DNA of 64,000 bases from Phanerodontia chrysosporium (lineage: Eukaryota; Basidiomycota; Agaricomycetes; Polyporales; Phanerochaetaceae): NCBI GenBank assembly GCA_001910725.1, contig MJGA01000004.1, forward strand, positions 1-64,000, read 5' to 3'. The notes under the pieces are model-generated. The model was not told the origin of the DNA, did not search any database, and saw nothing but the letters and a program-made list of their open reading frames with translations. This document shows positions 52,121 through 64,000 of the stretch, one piece after another. The position numbers and the translations under genes were made by a program. The stretch's first letter is position 1. Each line of letters begins with the position of its first letter.

Positions 52121-54212
52121 TCAAGCCGGGAGTTGCCCGGCAAAGCCCTTGGGCACAATCGGGAACCACTTGTGGAACACCATCTGCGGGTCGTACTTGG
52201 CCTTGATCTCGCTCAGGCGGTCGTAATGCTCGCCAAAGACGTCGTGCACGCGCTCGTCGCCGAGGCCGAAGTTCGCGTACTGCCATGTCCGTGTTTCAGT
52301 GACAAGTGAGCAGGGGAGGCAGAGGAAAGGGGCGCACGCTGCGGGTCCCTGCGAGGTTCTTGCCCGACCGTTTGGCCTCTTCGTCGCGGATGGCTTTGGC
52401 GCGCGCGGACGTCCACTGACGGAACTGAGGTCCTAGTTAGGGGTCTGTCACGGTGAGAGTAGGAAGGAATGCCTACCGTAGAGTCGAGCTCGGGGCTCTT
52501 CCAGCGCATGACGAAGGTGATGTTGTACCCGGGCAGGCGGTTCGCGAAGGCCGCAGCATCGAAGGGGACCTCCATCAGTTTCTTGTAGTCGTGCAGTTCG
52601 ACGATGAGTGCGCTCCTACATCAATCAATGTTAGAGACGATCCCTGCCGCACATCGCGGAGGCAGACGTACGACTTCGCTTCGGGATGCTCTTTCACAAG
52701 CGCGACATAGGCGTTGAAGAGGTCGGTGAGGATATCCGCGTCGATGCGCTCGAGGGGCGCGCTCTTGAGGGCCTTACGGCCGCCATGCGTAGCCATCGGG
52801 TTCTGGATCGAGTTCTGCTCGTCGTAAGGGCGCGTGCGCGTCATGTCCGCGACGGGCCCGACGTCGAAGAACGCCTTGAAGCGCCTCCGACCCTCTTCCT
52901 CTGGGCCGTTGAAGAACGGCGCGAGGACGACCGTGGGCTGGAAGGCTGGCGGCGGGCATGCGAAGACGATCATGCAGCTCTTGTCCTCCGACGATGTCTG
53001 CACCCAGGATTGCGCTGCGTCGAGGATCGCGGGGAGTTGTGTGGGCAGAAAGGCCACCTGTGTTATGTCAGGACAGTTGAATACAGAATGATGAAGGATA
53101 ATCGTACCAGGCCAGACCAGACAGGGTTCGCCTGCGGGTAGGCCTTGAACACAAACGACGTGACGACACCAAAGTTCGAACCGCCCCCTGATCGCGCGGG
53201 CTCAGCTTCAGATAAATGTATGCGGGTATATGCGATATGACATACCACGGATGGCCCAGAACAAGTCGGCATTTTGGGTCTCGCTGCAGGTAAGCACGTC
53301 GCCACTAGCGGTGACGACCTCTGCCTGGAGGAGGTTGTCAATGGCCAGTCCGTACTTGGGTGTGAGCCAGCCGTATCCGCCGCCGACTGTGAGCCCGCCG
53401 ACACCTATCTCCATGGTAAGTATGGGCTTTTGCGCGTACTGAACACCAATACAGACCGGTATGGTTCACAGTGCCTCCGACGGTCGCGAGACCGTATTTC
53501 GCGGCCTCCTTGTCGACAGCCTCCCAGATGGCGCCACCACCGACGGTGAGGCGGCGCGTCTCGGTGTCGGCAGATACAGTGCTGAGGTAGCGCAGGTCGA
53601 TGACGAGGCCCTCGGACGAGGACGCACCCGATGTAGAGTGTCCGCCGCCCTTGACTGCGATCTCGAGCCCGTTCGCGACCGCGAACAAGATCTGCAAAGC
53701 ACGGGTAAGCGAGAGCACCGCGGTCGAAGCGGATGAAGGCGACGAACAGCCTGGGCGACGTCCTGGGCAGACTTGGGCAGGACAACGAACTGAGCACGCC
53801 GTTCCGCGTTCTCTGCCCAACGGTGGAGCGACTCTTCATAGGCGGCGCCGTCGGCAGGGGTGAGGACCTGGTCCTTGGGGAATACGGTGTAGATGTCGGC
53901 GACCATGGTTTGTACGGATGCGATTTCTGTGCTGTCCAGCTTGTGAGAACCGTGGGCTGCAAGACCAACACTGCCCACCGACGCTTCATATACGACAGCG
54001 GCTTGGTCCAGGGAGCCTGCGTATGGCCATAGCGCGCCGGGCAGTTACGCGTGCGTCAGGAGGTGGCGCATCCCAACCGCCAAGAATCATGCGCGAGATT
54101 CGTGCAGCCGCAGGGTGCGCGCGGTTTCGGCATCGTTTTCTGTGCAATCGCTGCAGTCCAGGGCGGCCCCTGCGAGCAGTCCGCAGCTGATGAGGAGCGC
54201 CGCAGTGTCCAT
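52121..54212 (-). CDS. FAD-linked oxidoreductase with berberine-bridge C-terminus, probably secreted
   Basis: Multi-exon minus-strand gene ending at the TGA at 52121. The first part is probably [20 protein letters not shown] at 54212, a signal-peptide-like helix, but its splice to the next exon (acceptor CGCAG near 54018) was not resolved. PCMH-type FAD-binding domain: [35 protein letters not shown] with the histidine that usually carries 8-alpha-histidyl FAD (near 53650), [17 protein letters not shown], and [20 protein letters not shown] (near 53390). The C-terminus [19 protein letters not shown]...[14 protein letters not shown] is a BBE domain. Such enzymes oxidise alcohols, sugars or secondary metabolites using O2. 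The substrate cannot be told from sequence. Confidence 0.8.
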
Positions 54213-55252
54213 CGAGGGAGAGCGCTGATCAAACGGCGGCCTGGTGCTCGTTGAGGCGGTGGTAGACGACGGTTGATAAATGAGTGGAGTGCGGAAAACT
54301 ACGCAAACCACCACTAGACGTGCACACATCGCGACAGGTGGAGGGCGACGTGTGCGGCCGGCTGCGCAAGTACGATGCTCTTGAGTTGGACGCTCCCAGG
54401 AGGGGTGATTCGGATGCGGACGCGTCCCAAGGAGAACGAACGTGCAGATACACCGACAACGCTTCCAGCTGCCCTGAGATGCCGATGTGAAGTGGACATC
54501 CAATGGGCGGCTCCTACGACGTATGCCCGATGACGCACTCGCATACGCCGTGCGGCACGTCCGAGCCTCGAGCTGTCGTCTATGTCGATTCGCGATAGGA
54601 TTCAAGGTTGCGTGTACGAGCGTATCAAGCGCGCGACTGCTGTTGTCTTCGTCGTCGACGACGCGGCATGGATCCACCATAGCTGCCTCGGACAGATAGC
54701 ACCTAGAAGCCGGTCTTGGGCTCATATGGCAGCGTACTATCAACTGCCTAAGCCTTCTCTAGGAGTCACCCATGGAGTCACGGAAGCACCAGTGAGCCTA
54801 CGAAACGTGAGTTAAGCCCAGAGGTAGAGGTTCAAGTTGCGTACCAACATAGCAACATTGAAAGATGTGGACATCCATTTGACTATTCTGCATTCCAACA
54901 ATGTTCTAGTTTGTTTGAGATACAGCCCGCAGAGTCAGCCGTGGTAGAGAGCGTAACAAATGACCGAAGAAAGAGTTGAGCTCGACTCGGACGCCACAGG
55001 CGCGGGGTGAGCACCCCTGTCCAGAAAAGGCAACCGTCTACATCCACCTTCCAATGCACGACACTGGCTGGAGGAAGCTTGGAGACATGTTTGCTATTAG
55101 GCAGGGCATCGTCCTGTCGCCATACGCCATTCTCCATCACCGTTTTCTCATTTCGAACTGTGGGACGTGTTCGCCAACCTACCACATGTCGTCTCAACTG
55201 CAGGCTGGGACCAGTTCATTCTTCCGAGACATCATACAACCTGACTGCAATA
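54213..55252. other. no gene seen between the oxidoreductase and SDR genes
   Basis: Promoter side of the oxidoreductase gene; no supported frames. Confidence 0.4.
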
Positions 55253-56503
55253 TCAGATACACGTCGACCGTTTGCAATCATGCATGTCATCTTCCCGTAA
55301 GATTGCAGTCCGAGCCGGACAGAGGGTGGAGCACAACCTATAGGGTTCTCGCTGCTGTAATTCGTTTGTATACAAATACAAATATGCTACACTTTGACTT
55401 CCTGGGGTTGCTAAAAACTCAGACAACGCTCGGCGACGTGAGCAAGCTCCACCATCCGTGATGAGGACATGTCCGTTCACGAAATTCCCGCCCGGGGACG
55501 CGAGGAACAGCACGGCGGCACCCATGTCCGTCTCGCCGCCGGGACGACCAGCGGGGCGCGACTTGGCCATGGACGGGTCGAGGTCGGACGGGTCTGGCGC
55601 AAGACAAATCAGTATACGCTGCCGACTAGGCTAGCAGACGTTGCTCACCAGTCTTCTGGTCGGGCCCTGACTTGCCCGCGGTCATCTCGCTGGGGTAGAG
55701 GCCCGGCGCGATGGCGTTCACGCGGATCTTGGTCGGGAGGAGCTGCTGCGCGAGCATCTTTGTGAGGTGGTTCGCGGCTTCGTCACAGAGTTAGCATGGT
55801 CTCTCTGCCGTGGGCCACGCGCGACTCACCGGCCTTGCTCGTCGCGTACGCAAACTGCCCGCCACTGCTCTTCTTGTTGAGCCCGGAGATGCTCGTGATG
55901 TTGATGATGCTGCTGCTGGCGCCGGGGCGCGACAGGCCTTTCGCGAGGAGCGGCGCGAACGCCCAGCTGACAAAAAAGTGTGCGGTCGTGTTCGTCGCGA
56001 GGGTGTCGGCCCACGCCTGGGGGTCGCCCTCGCCGAAGAAGAACGAGGACAGTTGGTCGGCGCTGGTGTCGTCGCCGTTGAACTCCTTCAGCTTGGTCTT
56101 GTCGTCGCGTGCGATGCCGGCGTTGTTCACGAGCAGCTGGATGCCCTCCGGACACGCTCTGGAGACTTGCGCGACGAGCTGCTGGATCGACTCCTTGGAC
56201 GTCACGTCCGTGACGATGCTGCGCACGGATTCAGGCGCATATATACATAAGAAAGATAGCAACGCACGGTGTGATGGACCCCGCCTTGTCGCTTCCGACG
56301 CCGCTGTACGTCTTGGCGACAGTCTCGAGCTTGTCCTCGGACCTGCCGGTGATGAAGACGTCCGCACCGTTCGCGACGAGGGCCTGTGTGACCATGAGGC
56401 CAATGCCGGAGCCGCCGCCAGTGACGACAGCCTTGAAGCCGTGCACCTTGAAGACCTCGGACACGGTGAGGTTCTGGTTCGGTTGTCCGCTGTGTTGAGA
56501 CAT
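55253..56503 (-). CDS. short-chain dehydrogenase/reductase
   Basis: Start ATG at 56503. Rossmann nucleotide site TGGGSGIG (near 56425), then across a 50-60-nt intron SIVTDVTSKESIQQLV. Structural NNAG near 56125, the catalytic serine region NITSISGL near 55895, and catalytic Tyr and Lys in YATSKA near 55835. A short intron (GTGAGT, branch CTAAC, acceptor GAAG) and another (GTGAGC...GCCAG near 55610) precede the tail GAAVLFLASPGGNFVNGHVLITDGG. This is a classical SDR using NAD(P)H on an unknown carbonyl or alcohol. The last residues after ITDGG are uncertain; the frame stops at 55253. Confidence 0.85.
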
Positions 56504-57578
56504 GGTATGACGGGAGGAGATGAACGGAGCATCGAGGTCTTTATACTCTGCATGTCGCAGACTGCGCGGCCTGACGCTGCTGGCAGCCGACGTCGGCGAG
56601 AGTGCTCGAGCTCATGGCTGACGTTGGGATGGAGCGATTCAGAGACGTGCGGAGCGACCACGACTGTCCGCACGCGCGTCGATTCTGTCTCACGATCACG
56701 TGCTCCTGGTCCCAATATTATTCGCTTTTTCATGTCTCCCGAGTCCCGCGTCGATTGACCGACATCTCGCCCCTGAGTGACACGCACTGAATGAGCAGAC
56801 TTGCATAAGATATGGCCCTAGATAACCAAGATGGCACAGCGAAGCCCATTTTGACATTTCGGAGTGTTGGGACGATTGCGACAGGATCCTGGGCGAGCAT
56901 CACGAAGCTCAAGGTGGGCTTTGTTGTTGCATGCTCTACGCAACTGGCTGATTGCGGATATAGCACCCTGTTGGCGTCCATGGCTAGCTTCAAGTCGTGG
57001 ACTGTCTCAGCACCGTTTGGCTAAATACGGACAGCCTGGTCGCACAGCAGAGCCAGTAGGGCCTTTCGACGTACGCGCTGGCATACGCAGCACCTGCCTT
57101 GGTCATGCTGGCTGCTGCTCCCTGGCCGCCCATGAACGTTCTTCCACAGCACGATCCTCGATGGACGGGTATAGCATAGCACATTCTGCATCAATCCGCG
57201 GCGCTGATGCAGACACGCGCGGAGCAAGGAAGGGCTTTGCCTATCACTGATGGGAAAGCCAGCGCAACGCTCGCGTCTGTGCCGCCTGGCGAGCTTGCCT
57301 TGTTCATTGCCGGGTGCTTGCTGTCAACGTCGACTTACCTTGGGATTCAGCACCGTTTTTGAACCTAACCTGCTAACTGTTGAGAGGAAAACACGAATCA
57401 CGGTCGGTAAGGTTCACGTGTTGTTGGCAAGGTGACACATGTGGCTGATAGCAGATGAATCAAGGTTCATTATCTGAATGGCCAGGTCGCTCATATAGCT
57501 GTAAGTAGACGAGCAGCAGTCTCATGTATAAAGCTGACAACCATTGGAACATCAGGACACTTTCTGTTTGTACCCCCT
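56504..57578. other. no gene seen between the SDR and membrane-protein genes
   Basis: Divergent intergenic space holding both promoters; no supported frame. Confidence 0.4.
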
Positions 57579-60231
57579 ATGGATGACCCGCGGCATCGCG
57601 CTCCTGCCAACCCTGGATACTCTCGTGTTCCTGCCCTCGCTGCCGAAGAGGCATCCGAGGGAACAGCACATCACATGAAAGGCGTCGCACGAAACCATGA
57701 CGGCAATCATCACTGGCGAGAGTCACTGTTCTGTGTCGTGCTTCACATCTTACTCCTGCTCATCCATGTCGCGCTCTTTGTCGTCATCTCACACCACTAT
57801 GAACATGGATTCACGATGGACATCACGAAGGCAACCACGACGTGGGCTCCGCTAGTCGTCGGCACGATTCAACAAACGTTCGGAACGGTGCACATACCTC
57901 GAACCCTCCCCTGTCATAGCATAGTGCTTACAGCGCCTGTCCAGGTCTACACCGCAGTGCTCGTGCTGCTAACCCAGCGTGTCGCTCTGCGTAACGACTT
58001 GCACCGGCGGCAAACCCTTACGGCTGTGCATGACAAGAGCACGGCGTGGCTAGGACTCGGGGCTGCGCTGGGCGCGATGTGGCACCAGACCAAGCTCCGC
58101 GCCGCGCCGTGGGCCGTGTGCGCAATTGCGTTGTACCTCGCGTGCGTGTTCGTGCTGCACATCAGCGTAGCGGGCCTGTTCCACGTCGTCCCATACAACG
58201 CGACGGTGCCGCAGCACGTGCAGACGAAGCTTGCAAATGCGAACTACACCGCCAAGTACGTGTATCAGGCGTACATGCAGGCTCCTCTCTGATACATTCC
58301 ATCTGGGCAGCATGGTGTCGGCCTACGATGTGCTGCTCACGTATAACCAGATCCAGAAGGTCGGCCTACTGGACACCATGGTGTACGACATCATCCCCGC
58401 GCTTACCAGTGCAACCGGAAACACGACGGTCAATGCATCCGTGTACGACGTGCAATGCATGGCGATGCCAGACCTCGGCAAAAATCCAGCTTTTGGCGGC
58501 CCTACCGGTAGCACCAGCCCTGTGTCATACTTCACAATCGGCGAGACAGGCGCATATATGCAGCTTGGTCTCCCATGTAAGGGTGTCCATCACTGAAGTG
58601 GAAGGGGGTTCTGATGTCCAACGCCCTGCAGACTATCAAGCAATATACGGTGGGATCGTCTTCAACGTCTCGAAGACACCGAACGGCGCAGAAAGATGCG
58701 ATCAAACCAACTGCTGGGCGCCGCTTGTGTTTGGTTCGACTGTCTCCATCGTCGATGCATCTGGGTCAGAAGGCCCGACGGCGACAGGAAATCCGTGGAT
58801 GGACTGGGGCGCGGGGACAATACAGTCCATCACCGACCCGGCTGACTACAGCCTCGCACTCAGTAAGAGATGCGCTGTCGTGCACGCACATCCTCGCGGG
58901 TGCTGACGCTTGGGTTGCAGCTTACATGATGACGGCGGTGCAGACGGTCGGCTGCTCGGTAGACATCAAGGACATCCAGATCAACGTCTCCACAACGACC
59001 CTGCAGCCCTTCGAGGGCCCACAGCCAGTCCGTGGGGCAACCTGGAAGAACCTTTCGTGGCCGGACGATCGCACCCGGAACGACCCACGCCTTCTCGCGG
59101 TGCGTATTCCCAGTGCTGGCATTGCTCAGTTGTCTGACGGACGACGTACAGGCGCAGAACGCACCTGCGCTCTCGCCCGCGAGCGGGCACCAGAACACAC
59201 TGCGGCTGACGTGGGACATCATCCCGAACCTGAATGCGTCGCAGGTCACCGGGCCCGTCCAGGTCGCGAACCCAGATGGCTCCTTCTTCCCGACGCCTGC
59301 GGACCAACTCGAGGAGCAAATCGTGTACAGCAACACCTCGCAGATCGTGTCGCGCGCGCCGACGGCCTTTGACAGGTGTGCATCGTCGTGCACAGGCGAC
59401 GCCCACGAGCTTGACTATCGTTCCCCAGCTTCGTGACAGCTGAACTCGGCATTGCTGCGATGAACCGCACCAGTGTCACGCTCGACGACCTGAACTGGAG
59501 CATCGCGCGCGCACTCGCAGCGGTACACTGGTACGGTGCGTGTCGCTGGTGTCACTGAAGGCGTGCAGCCACCGATCTTGCTCGTACTACAGGCCAGAAC
59601 ATCGCGTACTCGAACTCTCAAGTCATCGATAACGGCCTCCTGCAGTCGCCTCTCACAAAACCCAACCCGCTCATCATTAACACGCAGCAGAACCCGATCA
59701 CCGAGTTCGGCGACGCGGTGATCATGATCGCCGAGACGCGGTACCAGTTGAGCGTACGTATGTCCGTCTCCTTAGTGTTGTCTGGACTGACTTTATGTGC
59801 CTCCCCAGCTGAGTCTGGCTCCGGTGAGCGGACCCCCTCTCCTGGTGCTCTAGACTGTGCGCTGACATGCCGTGGGGGTGCAGCTTATCGTCGGCACCGT
59901 AGCGTCCGCGATCCTCCTCATTATCGCTGTGCTGCTTATCCGCCCTCCGGCGAGGTCTACTAGGCCGTCTACCGCAGCCCGCGCTGCGGCGATCGACAGT
60001 GCAGGGATCCTGCAAATCACCTGGCTGCTCGGCAACGAGGAGCATCTCGCGACGGTCCAAGTCCCGGAGGTGGAGACGCTCCGCGCCGCAGGCATGTTCG
60101 AGGTCGAGATGAGCAGAGGCGAGCGCGGCGCGGCGTATGCCCTCAAGAACGAAACCTCAGACACCGTCGACCCTTACACTCCTGAAGAGGTGGCGTACTG
60201 GTGCGTCTTTTTGTGTATCCGCGCGTCTTGA
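57579..60231 (+). CDS. large multi-exon membrane glycoprotein of unknown function
   Basis: The ATG at 57579 starts a hydrophilic N-terminus followed by helix 1 (VLHILLLLIHVALFVVISHHY). Exon 1 ends at 57887; a 57-nt intron (GTGCAC...GTCCAG) leads to exon 2 at 57945, with helices around LVLLTQ and AVCAIALYLACVFVLHISVAG. Further exons carry a long extracellular-type region with many N-x-S/T sites (SATGNTTVNASVYDVQC, NLSWPDDR, NASQVTG) and paired cysteines (CDQTNCWAPL). The C-terminal exon has helix LIVGTVASAILLIIAVLLI near 59900 and a hydrophil tail to a stop near 60231. Exon ends after the second are approximate. I recognise the general layout of an agaricomycete-specific membrane protein but no named family. 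Confidence 0.65.
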
Positions 60232-61251
60232 TTGCTCATGCGCTCATCACACTGTCAGAACGATCGCCAGACTATTGTGTAATTATAGGACGTCTACCTC
60301 GCGAGATTAGGGCTATGACACTTTTGATACTTATGTGGTGCCATGGACACCTTTATGAATTAGCATACAAGTGACATACATTGCACGACGTCGATGTACA
60401 GCTGCGGGCGATGGAATGGTTACTACGATGCCGATTCGCGATCTCGTTCTCCGTGGGCTCGTCAATACCATCGTCTGATACTAGAAGCGAAGCCAATGCT
60501 ATAGATCCCTGGCGTGTAAGATCCGTTCTGCTCTATTCATCTGTCTCGCGCACCGTCCGTGGCCTCTTGGATACCCATCGACAGAGGCGACTGGGTGTCA
60601 TGTACAGTTGTCTTCTATCTGCTACAGGTGCGTCGTCCGAAACACAGCACTCCCGTGGAGGATGTACTAGAGAGAGGATGCGGGGAGGATTTCGGTGACA
60701 GGTGGAAAACGGACCAAGCAGCTGAACGCCTCCGACGAAGACAAATGCCCGTAGGAGGTTTGAACCGCCCTTAAGCTGTTAAGTACGGTGATGGGGAGTT
60801 GGGAGCGCGAACAGCGCGGCTACAGGAGGGCAAACGGAACGAGCATCAGGATAATGCTCATGACAACGAGTTGCATGTTGCCAAACGAATGGAGGGTAGA
60901 ACGCGGGATGCACGACGTACTAGGTCTGTCATACGATTTTCCACGAGTGTGCTCAAAGGTGGGCCTCTTGGCCTTAGGCATGACGGGGGCAAAGCTCTAG
61001 ACTTGCCACCACCAGGGGTCATGGCCTGACATGGGAAGCGCGACCACAGCAGTAGGGCACTCCCGGGCCTCGTTCGATCCATACGGCACGATGGTTGGCT
61101 GCCGCGACACGGATGGACTGCGATACAGAACAGCATCTGAATCTGCAAGAGCGGTTGAGTAGCATACAATAGAATGAATATGGTGTATGACAATACAATA
61201 GTGGATATAACGTCCCCGAAACCCTTCAAACGCTGCGAGCTATACATATTG
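60232..61251. other. no gene seen
   Basis: 3' UTR regions of the converging neighbours; no supported frame. Confidence 0.4.
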
Positions 61252-62438
61252 TCACGACCTCTCGAGCTGCTTCGCCACGCCGACTGCCTCGTCTCTCGCT
61301 TGCCCTAGCTGCGGGTCCAGGTTACTGTTTGGGTCGATTTGCTCTGCACCTTGTGACGGTCCTGCTGCAGCGGCAGCTGCCGCGGCCGCGGCTGCAGCAG
61401 CGAGCGTCGCGGCGCTGGCGGAGTTGGTCATGGCCTGTTGTTGGTCGGCGCCCATGCGGAACGGAGACGGGGCGACTAATGGGCGGTGGAAGCGGGCACG
61501 AAAGTCATTGGGGGATCCCTGTGCGGGAGGGGGAGGCTCATGGACATATTGCTGGTGGTTGACGGCGTTGATGGCCTGGTTAACGGCGTGCGCGGTCATA
61601 GTATACTGGGGGACCGACCCGTCTGGTACGTGCCCGCCGTCGGGCTTGCCCGCGTTCGCTGCCGCGGCGGCAGCGGCGTTCTGCTGCGCGTAGTGCATCC
61701 GCCGCTGGGGGCGCGTTAGTGCGGGGCGCGCGTGCGGAGCAACGGGACACGTACCTGCTGGTCCCAGTGGTCCCACGCCTGCGCGATGATGGGCTCGAGC
61801 GAGGCAAGTTCTTCGTTGCTCATATTGAGCGTGCGGAGGAGGTGGGCCTTGAGGAGGGGCGCGCAGGAAAAGGACAGGAGTAATGTCGACGCGAAGGTCT
61901 GCCCGCCGAGCGGCTGACCCTGGGGGAACGGCGGCTCGTGCATGTGCGGATGTTGTGGGTGCGGGTGCTGCTGCAGGTCGTGCATGATGGGCTGGTACTG
62001 GCCGTCTGCGTTGAGGCGGTACTGGACCTCGTCCATGCCGGGGATGAGTTCGTTGCCCATGTCGAGGCCGAGCTCGCGGAGTTTCTTCTGCTTCACCAGG
62101 GCACGGTGCTTGCGTTGCCTCTCCCTCGCGGCCGCACGCACCTTCTCCCGGCGGGCAGCCTCGTCCGGCGAGAGTTCCTCGCCCTTCTCCTGCGGCACGA
62201 ACGGCGGCTGCTCGGGCGCGGGGACGGGCTGCTCTTCGGTCGGTGGCGGGGGCGGCTGCTGCACCTGAGACATCGAGAGCAAGTTGTTCAGTCCTGCCTG
62301 ACGGTCTCTCTCGCGCTTTCGCCGCTGCCTCTCAGCGGCCTTCTCTCGCTTGTTCCTCTGACTCTCGGTCTCGTTCTCGCGCGACCGTTTGCGGGACGAG
62401 GTCGGCGTTGTCGAGATAGGGGCTTGATGTGGGTCCAT
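61252..62438 (-). CDS. basic, probably nuclear protein with poly-Ala tract
   Basis: ATG at 62438; exons 62438-61755 and 61704-61252 with a 50-nt intron (GTACGT, branch CACTAAC, CCCCCAG); 378 residues. Two strongly basic stretches, RKRSRENETESQRNKREK with RQRRKRERDR (residues 17-48) and REKVRAAARERQRKHRALVKQKK (about 95-118), could be nuclear signals or bZIP-like basic regions. No regular leucine heptad follows either. Proline- and histidine-rich linkers lie between, and a tract of about 13 alanines lies near residue 340. It may be a basidiomycete transcription-related protein; no named family recognised. Confidence 0.7.
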
Positions 62439-63082
62439 GAGTCGTCTACAGTGGAGGAAATACGTCTATTCGTCGCCGTCGTCGCTGTGTATGCGCACGA
62501 CGAACGTTACAGGCCCGTGACTGGGCGACGTGACGGCGGGGGGCGGGCGGGAGATATCACTGTGACCGGGGTTGTGACGGTTCGAGGACAAGATGGGACA
62601 AACAGTGTCACACAAAGTTTTATCGCCCGTGGCGTGAGAAATACCTGCCTCCTCCGTGCGCCTCTCACCTCCAATCTCGCCCTGCACTATAGCGACCATC
62701 ATCATTCGCAGGCGGTCATGAGATAGACAGATGTGTGCTGTCATAGGAAGCTGTGACAATTGTTATGCAGTGGAAGGTTCTCGCAAGAGCAGGGTCGTAG
62801 CTCAATGGACCGTGAGACTGAGCCCCGCTGCATCCAGCGATGCGCCTATGCGTACCGTAGCGTGTGCATAGTTAGGCTGGACACAGAGGATTCGCGGTCT
62901 GAACAGGCCTGGCTCTGCATGTGCATCATGCCAGTTGACACCAGGTGCTAGACACTTGTAGCTATTGCTTCCCCACACAGTCAATTGCACTCCTTTTATC
63001 GCTGGTTCGCTCATTGGCGGATAGTATATTGCTTTCCAGAGGTGTGAGATAACGAATGACTTGATAGCCTTCATGGGAAAGG
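62439..63082. other. no gene seen
   Basis: Promoter of the basic protein and 3' UTR of COX16. Confidence 0.4.
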
Positions 63083-63545
63083 CTAAGCCGAAGAGGTCTT
63101 AGGCGGTGGTTCCGTAGGTGGCACACCCCACTCCGGAAGACCAGCTGGTCGCGGGATGCGCTTGTTCTCCCAAGTATCATCCTGAGCAGCACTGAGGCGC
63201 TATAGAAAGAGGCTTAGAATACATTGCATACAGTATGAGGACTATGACACGCACGTAGTACTCCTCCCGGATGTCAAACTTTCTCCTATTCTTCGCGAGC
63301 CCCAACTCCTGCTCTTTCGTGACCTATGCACGCTGTGAGGGAAGATTTAACGGATGACAAGGATACCTGCGCACGTTCTGAACTTTCTGGTCCTGCAAAT
63401 CATAGCGCGTCTGGGTGAAACTTTGCATACCGAACGAAGCACCGACTATGATGAGCACGAACGGAATACCGAATAACGATGGATGTTTCCGTAGGAGGAC
63501 GTGCACGGGGTTCGGGTTCAGGGGGTTGTTTTGAAATGTCGGCAT
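63083..63545 (-). CDS. COX16: cytochrome c oxidase assembly protein COX16
   Basis: Three exons, 63545-63375, 63323-63255 and 63199-63083, with introns of 51 and 55 nt; 118 residues, the usual COX16 length. The N-terminus is short, with a single membrane helix (LFGIPFVLIIVGASFGM, residues 25-41) followed by the family signatures FTQTRYDLQDQKV, TKEQELGL, RRKFDIREEYYRL and WENKRIPRPAGLPEWGVPP. COX16 sits in the inner mitochondrial membrane and helps copper insertion and assembly of the Cox1-Cox2 part of complex IV. The gene is divergent from ADE12 across 342 bp. Confidence 0.93.
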
Positions 63546-63887
63546 CCCATCCGAGGCTGCAGCAACAATTTACAAACAAGAACGTTTGTGTGTTCACTGT
63601 CCAGAGACCGTGGCCGTCAAGCAGAGCGCAAGTATGACGCCAGCGCCCACCCGAGAGGTTAGTGTTGGAGTAAGTAGCTGGATAGATAGCAAGTACAAGC
63701 AAGTAAGTGACGCCAATGAAACAGAATAAAACGCGGTAAGTAACCGGATTTATCGGACCGCGCGATCGCGATGCTAGTATAAATTGCGACTTGATCTGCT
63801 CCGATTCCAAAATGACTCCTCTGTTTTACCCCACCACCTGTCGCGAGTCGCTGGAATCGATTCTCTCGCGAGAGGATCTGAGCCAAC
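63546..63887. promoter_or_regulatory. shared divergent promoter region, COX16 / ADE12
   Basis: 342 bp between the two start codons, with no other supported frame. It must hold both 5' UTRs and promoters. No clear TATA box. Confidence 0.6.
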
Positions 63888-64000
63888 ATGGGCGGTACGT
63901 CTGCCGGGCGTGCTCTGCAGCTCCCGACACTGATGCCGGGCCTTTTCCGCAGTAACCGTCGTGCTCGGCGCCCAGTGGGGTGACGAGGGCAAGGGAAAGC
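63888..64000 (+). CDS. ADE12: adenylosuccinate synthetase, 5' end (cut by window edge)
   Basis: A 7-nt first exon (ATGGGCG, 63888-63894), a 58-nt intron (GTACGT, branch CTGAT, acceptor CCGCAG ending at 63952), then exon 2 reading VTVVLGAQWGDEGKGK to the edge. This is the GTP-binding N-terminus of adenylosuccinate synthetase, with the catalytic Asp of QWGDEGKGK. The enzyme joins IMP and aspartate in AMP synthesis. Only the first 18 residues are inside the window. Confidence 0.9.

Noticed and set aside
1..64000. CRISPR arrays, bacterial operons, Shine-Dalgarno sites, riboswitches
   Set aside because: None seen; spliceosomal introns and intron-containing tRNAs show a eukaryotic genome.

Overview
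The window looks like a chromosome segment of a filamentous basidiomycete, probably an agaricomycete. Coding exons are GC-rich. Introns are short (about 50-60 nt), with GTRNGT donors and CTRAY branch points. Recognisable host genes include a full-length Skn7/Prr1-type regulator, COX16, the 5' end of adenylosuccinate synthetase, a bHLH factor, a MYND-finger protein, an ABC half-transporter, a BBE-type FAD oxidoreductase and an SDR. Three intact-looking LTR retrotransposons occupy about 20 kb.

Layout: 1-17.6 kb holds two Ty3/gypsy chromoviruses in opposite orientation. Element A (1626-9324, plus strand) has 695-bp LTRs and the target duplication AAGAA. Element B (9450-17548, minus strand) has 600-bp LTRs and the duplication TGCGG. 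Both appear to have landed in one small host gene, whose frame can be followed across both insertions. 17.6-20.5 kb is gene-poor, followed by the bHLH gene (20.57-22.04 kb), a gene-free stretch, the MYND gene (27.6-28.4 kb), an intron-containing tRNA-Met and the ABC transporter (31.1-34.0 kb). A Ty1/copia element (34976-39658, target duplication AGTGG) sits about 100 bp beyond the stop codon of the Skn7/Prr1 gene (39758-44293). Then come tRNA-Thr, a second tRNA-Met, an HNH-like fragment, the oxidoreductase, the SDR, a multi-exon membrane protein, a basic nuclear-type protein, and COX16 divergent from ADE12 at the right edge.

The most unusual signal is shared by the two chromoviruses. Each has an extra reading frame (ORF0, 229 and 243 codons) between the primer-binding site and gag. 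That frame has no ATG, and in fact neither element has an ATG in any frame between its predicted transcript start and gag, apart from one inside a removable intron of element A. In both, splicing an A|GT...AG|TG intron would create the ATG and give the same start, Met-Pro-Lys. I infer that unspliced RNA makes Gag (and Gag-Pol by -1 frameshifting), while spliced RNA makes ORF0. In both elements, 10-11 nt just inside the 5' LTR are perfectly complementary to the predicted first bases of the RNA, the arrangement known for self-primed Tf1/sushi elements. Element B also carries a dUTPase domain after its chromodomain.

A second unusual signal is a 730-nt intron in the Skn7 gene with a 357-nt stretch free of AG between a consensus branch point and the acceptor. 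All statements come from reading the sequence by eye; no searches were run.
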